A stretch of DNA of 64,000 nt from Hormiphora californensis. Lineage: Eukaryota; Ctenophora; Tentaculata; Cydippida; Pleurobrachiidae. Shown in pieces: positions 54,701 through 64,000 of the stretch (positions are counted from its first letter, which is position 1; each line of letters begins with the position of its first letter). The stretch lies in the NCBI GenBank assembly GCA_020137815.1, contig CM035352.1, forward strand, positions 1,180,175 to 1,244,174, in the 5' to 3' direction. The translations under genes were made by a program, and so were the position numbers. The notes under the pieces were generated by a model that had not been told where the DNA came from, ran no database searches, and was given only the letters and a program-made list of their open reading frames with translations.

Positions 54701-57237
54701 TCATGCATGATTTTGGCTCTTCCTGCGACTTTCAATGAGCTGTATCACGGCTCCCTTTTGTTCAATCTTTTTCAAAATTTGGGTGAACATTGGATAAACA
54801 AAGATCTTTGCTCACAAGAAAAATCAAGGTCAAAACTCAAAGTTCATTTTTCATTTTTGGTAGTTCATTCCACTCATTCAGGAACTAACATCCCTAAAGT
54901 CATGAAAAGTTTTGGGTTTTGTTTGGCCTATGCTCTGCAATGCCAGAGAGGTGTAGTAGCGTGTTTCCGGGCTAGTTTTTGGGTGTCCATGTGATCATGA
55001 TGATACCTGACACCTTATTTGGGCTATAATTGAGAGATTTTCTCAAGTTGAAGCATGTGACTTTGGTTTTCTGTGATTGATATCGTGAAACAATGTTATG
55101 GGATCCCATAGCACCCCTAAAATGATGATTAATTCAACAAAATGAGTTGATTTATGATCGAAATTGTTCGTTTAGTTGAGTTTGTCTTCGGTTTAAATCT
55201 TTTCAATAATAAATCAACTCATTTTGTTGAATTAATCATCATTTTAGGGGTGCTATGGGATCCCATAACATTGTCTCACGATATCAATCACAGAAAACCA
55301 AAGTCACATGCTTCAACTTGAGAAAATCTCTCAATTATGGCCCAAATAAGGTGTCAGGTATCATCATGATCACATGGACACCCAAAAACTAGCCCGGAAA
55401 CACGCTACTACACCTCTCTGGCATTGCAGAGCATAGGCCAAACAAAACCCAAAACTTTTCATGACTTTAGGGATGTTAGTTCCTGAATGAGTGGAATGAA
55501 CTACCAAAAATGAAAAATGAACTTTGAGTTTTGACCTTGATTTTTCTTGTGAGCAAAGATCTTTGTTTATCCAATGTTCACCCAAATTTTGAAAAAGATT
55601 GAACAAAAGGGAGCCGTGATACAGCTCATTGAAAGTCGCAGGAAGAGCCAAAATCATGCATGAGCATTTTCTCAACTGCAACGTGACCTGGTGCTTCAAT
55701 TTAATTTTTATGGTGTTCATTGGAAAGATAAATTCAAGCCAAAGAAAAATAGCACCATGATGGAAAATTAGGATGCTCACATCATAAATGAACGAGAAAT
55801 GAATGAAGGAATGAAAAATGAATTTTCGAATTTTTGACAAAAAATTATGGAAAAAGTTACCAAGAAATTGATCCAGAGTGCTCCCATAATTTTTATTCTC
55901 GCAACTATCACCGTTTTGACGGGACAACTCGCTAACCCTTACCAACAATCCGTGGCCCACCTTGTACAGGGTGATGTGATTCGAGGAAAGAGGACATTTA
56001 TCAAAGAGCTACAGATCTGATGACCAATCAGCATCGTCATCCCTCATTAGCAGATGTGATACGTGATTCTCTACCACTTAGACCAATTCGTAATACTGAA
56101 CACGATCAACGATTCAGTGAAGATCACATGACCTGACTAACTTTAAGAAACATGACACTGTGTCTCTTGTGGTTGTCCAATTTAGCTGATCTTGGTCACA
56201 TTGGAAAGCTAATCGATAGCCAAACATAATTGGTTAAATTTTGAACCGGAAAATATTTTTTCCTGGAATGAATGACAATGTTCATTCCGTTCATGAAAAT
56301 GAATTTTGAGCTAGAGCTCTGATTTTTCTGTCAGGATCAAGATAGACATAGTGGAGCAACCCTGCCAAGTTACAGCTCTCCACCACATCGGCAACTATGG
56401 TGGTCTAGGGGGGGATTTTTTTTGCCGCACACGGTACATGTAAGGTAAAGGAAGGCTCTGATATAACCCTTGTAGTTGTAGAACAGGCGCGATGTGCCCA
56501 AACATATAACCCTTACCTGTGCACCATTAGCCCTCAGTATCTTCTGGGGCTCCTGAAGTATCTCCCCGAAGGATACCACAGTGTGATGTTTAGTGGCTGC
56601 CACAATACTATGGAATTTGGCGTGTTCCAGGCAGTAGTTCTCCTGACACTCCAGACAGCGGGATGTAGCGGGGTCATCACAGCCGATACAGGGTACTACT
56701 TCCTTTCGGTGTGCCTCTACGATCTGGGGTGGTAATTAGTTAGATAACTAGTTAGTTAATGTATTAGTTAGTTAATCAATGGGGTTATCATAGCTGGGGA
56801 CTCATATTGAAACTGTTTACAAATAAAGTGGGTCTATCATGACAAGTTCACCTTGAACACTTCCAGTATTTTGAGGCGTCCTGCGTTGGGTGGAAAGCAA
56901 CAGACATGCCCCCCTGGTACTGCTACCGTTCTATCACAAACTGGACAAAACATTTCCTCCGCTTTTCCATTTTTACCGGCTTGAGGGGGAGAGGGTGTTA
57001 GATAATAGATTTAAACGGAGTTTATCTAGTCAAATATGTTACATGCGCTCTGCCCTCCCACTGCTTACAATATTGACCCACCGCTGAGACAGACAGTATT
57101 GACTCACCAAAATCCCTCAGACAGCTGAGACAGCATGTATCACCGCAGGGCAGTTGATGTGGAGCATACTTCCCAAAATCAAAGACATGATCACACACGG
57201 TGCATGTAAGCCAGTCCTCTTTTAACTTGAGCTCCAC
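51789..57237 (-). CDS. TRIM-like RING / B-box / coiled-coil protein
   Basis: Minus-strand exons at about 57108-57237 or further up, 56852-56980, 56517-56721, 53533-53674, 53176-53242, 52715-52878, 52452-52560, 52131-52323 and 51789-51868. Order: RING (CTVCDHVF, CGDTCCLSCL, then FCPVC), B-box 1 (CIGCDDPATSRCLECQENYC), B-box 2 (CSKHVNNYLEAVCATCNALC, then CLVC and DHKGH), then coiled coil (MNIMFQRCKRDLNIGF, LFQDVDKLLKVNQG). The end is short and acidic (DEEEDLLPIDNSELSTLVKN) with no SPRY, NHL or other C-terminal domain. The RING makes a ubiquitin ligase likely, but no target can be read off. The start is unclear; the open frame continues upstream of 57237 to an acceptor-like CCCCAG near 57317. 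The intron between B-boxes holds a 2.5-kb fold-back element. Confidence 0.82.
53940..56434. mobile_element. Element E: 2.5-kb fold-back element with 1.2-kb arms
   Basis: Begins CCGTGTGCGGCAAAAAAAAT and ends with its complement, flanked by TACATGTA on both sides (53932-53939 and 56435-56442). Arms are practically identical over about 1.2 kb, with a spacer of about 75 bp near 55187. Both arms contain the same 196-codon open frame in mirror orientation, with no recognisable domain. The 8-bp duplication would suit a hAT-like element, but TACATGTA is itself palindromic. Related to element D. Confidence 0.85.
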
Positions 57238-57812
57238 GGTCCTGTTGTCTGTGGACGACCGAACACGGTTGGAGGAAAGGAGGGAGGTTCCTCCCCCTCT
57301 TCCTCGGGTTTTTGGGTCTGGGGATACCGGGGTTAGAGGCCCTCACTCTCTCACTCACTATGTGCAGCAGCTCAACTCAAGTTTCATTGCTGCGAGGCTG
57401 TGTAAGATATTGCTGACTCACCATGATCTATTGACCTTCCGGGCTGTTTTTGAGAGATCGAACTTGGTTTTAGGGATGGCTGTTTTTGAGAGATAGAACT
57501 TGGTTTTAGGGATGGCTGTTTTTAGAGAGACAGCTTGGTTTTAGGGATGGCTGATTTTAGGGAAAAGATATATCGGTTTTTGGTTGATATGATGATTGGT
57601 CTCAGGTCTGATAAAAGGGCACTGGGCAATGGCAGAAGAACTAAGTTCTGAATGAAATACCCTAATTTCTGGAGGCGGCGTTTCATTTTCAATACATGCA
57701 TTCTACTAGAGTCTTTGTACTCTGAGATCTATCCCGTTTTGGCACACTATGACTCACTGGCTTACAATTGCCATATTCGCCTTTCCGGACAAATATGGCA
57801 ATCGCCTGAGAG

Positions 57813-57873
57813 CTGTCTGGTGGAGCCGACCCGATCTGAGCGATTCAAACAGGGGCCTGGCGGCGCCAGACAG
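57813..57873. mobile_element. 61-bp hAT-like MITE, worn flanks
   Basis: Begins CTGTCTGGTGGAGCCGACCC and ends CTGGCGGCGCCAGACAG. Same family as 58489-58547 and 63012-63084. Flanking duplication not clear. Confidence 0.6.
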
Positions 57874-58488
57874 GAGAGGGGAAAGGGGGCTATTTGGCGA
57901 CAAAAGGACTTGTTATACTCACCCCCTTTGGCATCATAAAACTCGTGTTGCGACATATTACAAAAGAAACGAGAGAGAGGGCAGAGCTAACCAGTAGTAT
58001 CTTCGATTGAGTGTGAGTGTGATTGCACGTTACCTAGCGTGCTTCACTAAGTCACGTGACTCAATGAGCTATAGTAGCAGGAGAGAGAAGAATATTTAGA
58101 AGAAGTAAAGGGGGTTCTTGGGCTATTTAAATAGCCCATTAGCCCAAAAACCCTTTCCTTCTTCGAAAATAAATAGTATTTAGGCTAAATTAGGGGTTGA
58201 GTCGGATAGTTGCACATTTCCGGAAATTGGGATACTCATGAGAGTAGGGCCGGGCTTATTCCGTTGCGACAAAGCGTTCAGATCAGGTCGGCGCCGCCAG
58301 ACAGGTCTGGAACGGGATTTAGAACGGAAGCCCGATTCTCGATCAAATGAACTCAAAAGCGTTTTTCAGTTTGAACTTTGAAAACAAGCTTTTTACAGAA
58401 ACACAATCACAAAATAAAACACCTGATATTGATACCCTATTAGATAATGGAATTTGAGGCAAACGGTACAATGGACTTGTCTATTGTC

Positions 58489-58547
58489 CTGTCTGGCGGC
58501 GCCAACCCGATATGAGAATTTAAAAGGGGTCTGGGGCCGCCATACAG
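58489..58547. mobile_element. 59-bp hAT-like MITE with 8-bp target duplication
   Basis: Begins CTGTCTGGCGGCGCCAACCC and ends GGGGCCGCCATACAG. Flanks CTATTGTC (58481-58488) and CTGTTGTC (58548-58555) match at 7 of 8. A half copy (GGCGCCGCCAGACAGG) lies near 58288. Confidence 0.75.
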
Positions 58548-58817
58548 CTGTTGTCCAGATCTCTGTGGCGCTTTTCAGCGCAGGATTTCTAGCAGTTTGC
58601 CTGCAGTTGAACCACACGGCCAGCTTAGCGCGCACACACTGCAGACATTTGGGTACTTTCATATCAAGCAAGGTTGCGCGCGGTCCACGAACAGCAAACT
58701 ACAGTTTTATAAAACTGTCACTGATTTGAATTGGTTGGCACAATTTGATTGACTGAACTTTTCACTCAAAACTTCTGACTTAACAAATATACAACTTCCC
58801 TAACCAACAACTGAAAC

Positions 58818-61800
58818 TTAGCTACTCTCAGTCCTGTGGAAATTAAAATGGAAATTGTTATTGTTTTCATCGTTTGACCCCAAAAGTTCGCATTTCGCAG
58901 CCACTGCCATTTCCTTTATTTTCGGCAGATAAGCTGCCTCTTGTTCCTTAGACAGCGGAGCAATGAATTTAATGTTCTCAACTAGTAGATTAGCATCATC
59001 TTTCAGCATGGTAGTAAGTCCAGGAGTCAGGTAGCTGACTTGGGAGGATGAGAGGTAGATGAGATCAAAAGAGGATTGATAGCACCCCTTCTTTTGCATT
59101 TGATCTACCGTTCCCAATGGTAGAAGTTTGATTTTCACGTTCCCACAAGCTGGTGCAATGAGATTTAACTTTGTAATATCCATGTCTACAACAGGAGCTG
59201 CTTCATCTTCCTCCTCTCTCCTCCTCCTCTTTGATTTCCTCCAAGGTTGCACCTTCTTTACCCGCCTCCTCCTTCTTAGTAGCTGCCTCAAATGTAAATC
59301 GGTCTGGTTTTGGTGGCTCAGTGTATTTGTGTCCCGTGTTGATATGGTGAATAAGGGACATAACATTATACTCTGCTACTTCGCTAGCCGTTCTCACGTT
59401 GATACGGTTCCGTATCTAGAAGGGGTTAGAAGGGTTTAGTTGATAGATATTGGCACCTATATCAACAAAATATATTCATATATAATTTGCTCGAGTTATT
59501 TTCTCATCTTCTTACCTCATACATAGACTTGAGAGGAGAAAAGATGCCATGTGAGAGGTAGGGAGAGCACACTATGTCTCCCCAATAACCCCTAGCAAAG
59601 CGCTTCTGCCCTCCGATCATTCGGATAACACCACTCGACAGAGTCCTGTTGGGTATATCAAATACCCCATCTCTCACATCGTAACTTCGACCTGAACAAG
59701 GTCCGGTGAGATTAGTTGATTTTCAATAACAATTATTATCAACAACAATTTGTAAATAATAGCAAGAATGCGTGTTGAGTGAGGTTGTCTAACACAAAAC
59801 TCACCAGTTTCTCTCCAAGAGGCATACTCCTTGAAATCTAACAAGGCTGCCCTCTCCTTTAGCTTTAAACTGAAATCCATATCAGAGACGTTCCTCCCCG
59901 CGTCATATCTTTCACCCAGATACGCTCTTACCCTCCCATCCCATAGCTTATCCATCTGAAGATTAGTCCGGTTATAAGTATCTTACTCTGATTTAGAAAC
60001 ATGAAACGTTTAACTAAATTACCACTATTTAGTAATAAACTATCGCCTTACTGGGAAGATCGAGTCTTTCTCATTAGGTGCTGCCCAAAATTTGATGATT
60101 GATTCCATGAAATCCCTTTCCTTAAACTTCAACAGTGATAAGTCAAGGGAGGGAAGTACTTTCTTTAGGTGATCCTCATCGGTCAGTAAACTGAAAATGA
60201 AGTTGTTTGGTACAAGAATTCTTGCATTATATTATGTATTATTAACGAGCTGATGATCTATTAATTTAGTGAATCGATTCTTTTTTGAAAACTTGCTCTT
60301 TTTCTTTGTTTTCATAACTAGCGCACCCATTGGGTGCGCCTCAAGTAAGAGCTTTTTGATTACCCACCCGGCTTCGCCGGGTGGTTCTTTTCGTCCTTTC
60401 AAGGTCAATAACACGGTTGCCATGGCAACTGAATTGGTGACTATGGGGACTGGCCTGTTAAAATTCATTCAAAATATTAATAAACCTCCACTGGAACTTC
60501 CAAAAGTGTGAGCAACAGCTTTACAGCTTTCGTCATATGAAGTGTTTTATAAAGGAGCAGCATGTCGCTTAGATACCGCCTAACGAACGACTTCGACTTC
60601 GACGCGACATCTTCAAATTATAATAGAGATGCGGTCTTTCCCCGCTACAAATGGATGTAAAGTTGATGACTAGGCTTCAAAACTGGATTTCCTGATGAAT
60701 TGCATAAACGAAGCATGAGATGAAAAGAGCAGCCTGTTGCTATGTGTATCGCGTAACGGACACTTTTTAGCCCCTAACATATACCCTGAATGATATTAGG
60801 TAGTGAATAAATCTTTATTTCTCCTTCCAGCCGGAAGAATTGATAGACGGGTATTTTATTTTAATTTAATAAATTATGAGTTGCAAAAGGTGCAAAACTA
60901 GAGGAATAGTAATCTAGCCGAAGGGGGGCACTCAACAAGGAAATATGGTGTCTGAGACACTGTCTAGTTCACTACGAGAAAGTGCAAGGAAGGTAAATAG
61001 ACTACTAACTTTTGATACTTTTGATACCTTGGATAAGTGTCCTGGCGCCAACAATCACAGGGTATAAATAGAGACTCTCAGCACAACAGAATTACTTTGA
61101 CTGACTGCAAGTTATTAAGATGATGATGTTTACAGCGGCCCTCCTGTTTACTGGGCTTCTCGGCCATACTACTGGATTTACTACTTATGGACCTACTACC
61201 AGTACTTCCATGCCGGACCAAATAAATAGGGACCATATCCGGCCGGTATGTTTGCCAAAAGTACTCCCAATGGCGCCTCCACGCGTAATTTGTTTGGGTT
61301 GTTAGCACTTTGCAAGCTGCGGCGCAGGTATACATTATACCATCGCGGGACAAAAGTACCCGTAATTTTTGTAAGTTGCTCTTTCACATTTCTTCCCTTG
61401 CAGATGCTGACCATAACCGTAGGTGTGCAAACTGAGGGTTACCACGGGTACAGTGGAACAGATAACAATATCAGAATAACCATATATGGAGCGAACAATG
61501 ATGTCAGCTTTTCCCTTGGAAGCTCCTTCCCCAAGTCATCCTTCAAAAGGGTACACAATCAATAGCAAACCTCTATTTTAAGTAGCTACGATTATGAGAT
61601 CATTATATATTATTCAACCTCCTCAGGTATTATGACGTCATTTTATTCAACCTCCTCAGGTACACTACAGGACGAACGTGGAGCTGGGAAACATCCAATG
61701 TATTGAACTCGAAACTGATGGCACGGACTGGTGGTGGCCAAGGCAAATCACACTCCAGATCGATCATGGCAAGCCTATGTACTTCTACAACACCCACAAT

Positions 61801-62000
61801 CAAAAACTATCAAAAGATGACTATGGTGAGATAAATTAACATTATATAATCACTAACTGATTAATATCATCGCGCGCGAGAGACGAGAGAGCGAGAGAGC
61901 GAGAGCGAAGGAGGAGAGAAGAGAAGAGATCCTCTCTCTCTCTCTCTCTCTCTCTGCATGAGAGAGAATCTCTCTCTCTCTCTCTATCTCTCTCTCTCCT

Positions 62001-62077
<77 letters not shown>

Positions 62078-63618
62078 GCAGATTCAGTTCCCTCAATGCG
62101 GATGTGTACGCAGGGAATGACGACCTGCTCCATCACCGCTGTGACTGACTCTCAAGAATCGTGGGCTGGCTCAGATGATATTGTAGTCATGGCAACTATC
62201 GAGGGGGAAAAGGGGCACTACTAAGACGGGAATCCTAGATAGCAGTCAATTCAACCACCGGGTAATTATATCAGATTAAAATCTTAAAATCAGCAGGCTT
62301 GAGCAGGGTCCTGTGTATTTCCTTTCTGCTATCATACCTAATAGCCAATGCTCTGACCACGGTTCTCACGTGCGTTTGAAGAAATGAGAATAAAGTTTAG
62401 GGCCAGGCCAATACTCATCAGCAATTCAAATTTACAATTCTAGGTGCAAACTCCCAATTATACCGACCCCACTATTTCAGGGACAGATAGGGAACTGGGT
62501 TTTCCCAAATTTGAGAAACGTTGGAAAGATCAGGTGCGTTGCCGTTAATGTACTGGTTGGTGGAGATGCATGGTTATTCGACACCATGACTGTAACGTGT
62601 GGAAGACATTCCAAGACGTTCACAAACTCGGACAATATATATCTGGAAGATGGCAGTTATTCAATCGTGCGATTGTGGGATTAATGTGTGTTTCAAGAAA
62701 TGAGATGTAGTCGATGATAATAAGTAGATGATAATAAGTAGATGTATAAATAGATGATAACACATAAGTAAATTAAAAAACATTTCACCAAAATCAGTTT
62801 GTTTGTTGTTCCAACACTACGCTGAATCTCCCTGCTGTGTGAAGCTGTGAAGAAAGGAAATCATTGCTAGATTCACTGTGGGAGCAGGCGGGAGATAAAA
62901 TAAAATGAATTGTCTCAAATACCGTCCTCTACGCACCGCCGCACCGGTGCAGCTACGTGAGGCCGCGTAGCAGCGTGCGTGATGTACAGTCAGTACCTGA
63001 CAAGTCATGAACTGTCTGGCGTCGCCGAGCCGGTATGAGCGCACTGTTTTGAGAATCAAAACAAGGTCTCGCAGCGCCAGACAGGTCATGAACATTGCCC
63101 ATTGCCCGCAGCAGTCCCGTTAAACACCACCGGTCGGTGGCAAGCCCCCAAAACATACTTGATAAAGTTGGCAGCGTTGTTGCGGACAAATTTCATGGAG
63201 GCACCCCGTACCAGACTGTTTCCATAAAGGTCCAAATACAGCTCAGTCTTCTCCTGGAGGCCCATCACCCTCGGGTCTTGTAGTACAACCGATAGAAGGA
63301 GGATGTGCCGACAGTACTGTTCAAGATTGGTGTCTATCACAAATAACTCCACATCTCGGCCACTGCACATCTACATAGGATGGTATTTCGGGTCAAGACT
63401 CAAGTAGTAATAATAGTAGTGTTCAAAGTTCGCACTGCTAGGATGAAGTTCTTTCACGATATCTAACTTACAATTTCGAGTGCGTGTCTGAGATCAGAAG
63501 CACCGATAGTCAGAATTCTCAGTGGTCCTGATTTGCTGTTTCTGCAGTAGGTCGTTAGGTCCTGAGAGGGCGTCAATCCCCACCAGGCAACCTCACCAAC
63601 CCCTTCTAGTAGTGACAT
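58818..63618 (-). CDS. DNAAF3: Dynein axonemal assembly factor 3 homologue
   Basis: Minus-strand exons: 63472-63618 (ATG, MSLLEGVGEVAWWGLTPSQD), 63159-63370, 60052-60190, 59805-59955, 59516-59691 and 58818-59415; phases agree. Family landmarks: the WWGLTPSQDL start, VIDTNLEQYCRHILLL, LKFKERDFMESIIKFW, DKLWDGRVRAYLGERYDAGR, PNRTLSSGVI, ARGYWGDIVCSPYLSHGI, and the Rossmann-like end (DLIYLSSSQVSYLTPGL). DNAAF3 acts in the cytoplasm to pre-assemble axonemal dynein arms, so the organism has motile cilia. In the last exon one extra base in an A/G run near 59215-59228 shifts the frame (IKEEEE to EDEAAPVVDMDI). Intron 2 (about 3 kb) contains a nested antisense gene and repeats. Confidence 0.9.
60320..60386. 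repeat. Double hairpin in DNAAF3 intron 2
   Basis: Two perfect stem-loops 25 bp apart: GCGCACCC-AT-TGGGTGCGC and CCACCCGGC-TTC-GCCGGGTGG. GC-rich in AT-rich intron DNA. Similar in style to the cluster at 1588-1765. Confidence 0.75.
61120..62684 (+). CDS. Secreted protein with two PLAT-like domains, nested in DNAAF3 intron 2
   Basis: Antisense to DNAAF3. Exons 61120-61245 (ATG), 61404-61550, about 61661-61825, about 62082-62262 and about 62480-62684 (TAA). Exon 1 has a signal peptide (MMMFTAALLFTGLLGHTTGF). Two similar beta-sandwich units follow. Unit 1: LTITVGVQTEGYHGYSGTDN, IRITIYG, VELGNIQCIELETDGTDWWW. Unit 2: CSITAVTDSQESWAGSDDIV, ATIEGEKG, GQIGNWVFPNLRNVG, DAWLFDTMTV. The order (TDDxVxVxIxG, LGxIxxIxIxxD, W-L-x-x-I-x-V) is that of PLAT/LH2 domains. 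One extra G in AAGGGGCAC near 62214 opens a stop (GEKGHY); with one G fewer the frame runs on (TTKTGILDSSQFNHR) into the last exon. The exon 4 acceptor follows directly on a CT microsatellite. Function unknown, probably extracellular. Confidence 0.65.
61938..62076. repeat. CT microsatellite and GAGA palindrome before PLAT-gene exon 4
   Basis: GAGCGAGAGCGA tracts at 61880-61920 face (CT)n at 61930-62076; the latter ends in CTATCTCTGCAG, the acceptor. Confidence 0.9.
63012..63084. mobile_element. 73-bp hAT-like MITE with perfect 8-bp target duplication
   Basis: Begins CTGTCTGGCGTCGCCGAGCC and ends CTCGCAGCGCCAGACAG. It is flanked by GTCATGAA at 63004-63011 and 63085-63092. Lies in DNAAF3 intron 2. 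Confidence 0.85.
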
Positions 63619-64000
63619 ACCTACAAACTGTATCACAATGTCAAAATGTTATAAAACAGAAAGGTGTGGCGGTGTGCGGACTCGACTAGTGCTAAAATCA
63701 TTCGCAGCAAACTCTAGATTTCGGCCGTTAGGCTGGAAACGAGAGTTTGCTGTGCCTCTTTACTTATTTAGAAGTGATAGGGCCGATATTTGGGTTCGAG
63801 ATTAGGTGTTAGGTTTAGGGTTAGATATAGACTAGAGTTCGCCTGGGGTTTAGAATTTAGATATATAGATTCCGTTAGCCTTAGAGTCCGCCCACCATAA
63901 CGGCAAAACAGAACATAGCTATAACAGTAAAACAGGGACTTCAAAGTTCAAGTCGTTAAAGTGTATGTCAAACATAATAGGTCAACTTTCAAACATATCA
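63619..64000. other. Upstream of DNAAF3, no gene seen
   Basis: Probable DNAAF3 promoter side. A short inverted repeat (GCAAACTCTAGATTTCGGCC with AACGAGAGTTTGC, about 63707-63750) and TTAGGGTTAG-like bases near 63817. No coding evidence to the window end. Confidence 0.5.

Larger units (their letters stand above)
57250..58817. other. Intergenic region between TRIM-like gene and DNAAF3
   Basis: No gene supported. Contents: short direct repeats of a GGTTTTAGGGATGGCTG unit at 57460-57550, two or three hAT-like MITEs (listed apart), and a hairpin at about 58108-58152 (GGTTCTTGGGCTA with TAGCCCAAAAACC). Confidence 0.6.

Noticed and set aside
54404-55960. Identical 196-codon open frames in both arms of element E
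   Set aside because: No recognisable domain and low-complexity Phe/Ile/Lys composition; duplicated by the palindrome. Kept only as part of the element.

Overview
This window is nuclear DNA of an animal. Genes are split by GT-AG introns on both strands. Two genes serve cilia (an IFT122 homologue and a DNAAF3 homologue), and others are metazoan types (UNC13/Munc13-like, RING/B-box TRIM-like, C2H2 zinc finger, LEM-domain nuclear envelope protein, F-type lectin-like, sushi and PLAT-like secreted proteins). Moderate introns, many CT microsatellites and many fold-back elements fit a marine, early-branching invertebrate such as a sponge; the species is an inference only.

Layout. 1-3873 (+): 3' half of a Munc13-like gene. 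4506-23574 (-): IFT122. Its second intron (about 14.4 kb) holds two paralogous secreted lectin-like genes on the opposite strand (9536-10730 and 22077-23131), separated by a nest of palindromic mobile elements built on a 3,987-bp direct repeat. 23.6-30.7 kb: intergenic mobile-element zone, with a CATGAGGC/telomere-like fold-back element and a 4.1-kb element with terminal inverted repeats that contains a reverse transcriptase ORF. 30864-33581 (+): C2H2 zinc-finger gene. 33834-47222 (+): EIF3C in 18 exons. One of its introns hosts an antisense secreted sushi-domain gene and a 1.8-kb transposon whose target duplication copied the 5' splice site; two others carry minisatellites grown from their own 3' splice sites. 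47661-48269 (+): a small MED28-like coiled-coil gene. 49511-50924 (+): an intron-less LEMD2/MAN1-like gene. 51.79-57.24 kb (-): TRIM-like gene with a 2.5-kb fold-back element in one intron. 58818-63618 (-): DNAAF3, whose second intron hosts a secreted PLAT-like gene on the opposite strand.

Themes. (1) Three conserved genes (IFT122, EIF3C, DNAAF3) each host an antisense nested gene for a secreted, lectin-like or extracellular protein. (2) Long near-perfect inverted repeats recur in introns and intergenic DNA. Several small elements have clear target duplications: 9 bp Mutator-like, 8 bp hAT-like, TA pogo-like. (3) Splice sites themselves have been copied by repeats and insertions, most clearly in EIF3C. 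(4) Six conserved reading frames are broken by single-base indels in short runs, most likely base-level assembly errors, so several proteins look truncated when read literally.

All function calls rest on recognising protein families by eye. Exon borders were placed from GT/AG signals and phase and have not been checked against transcripts.
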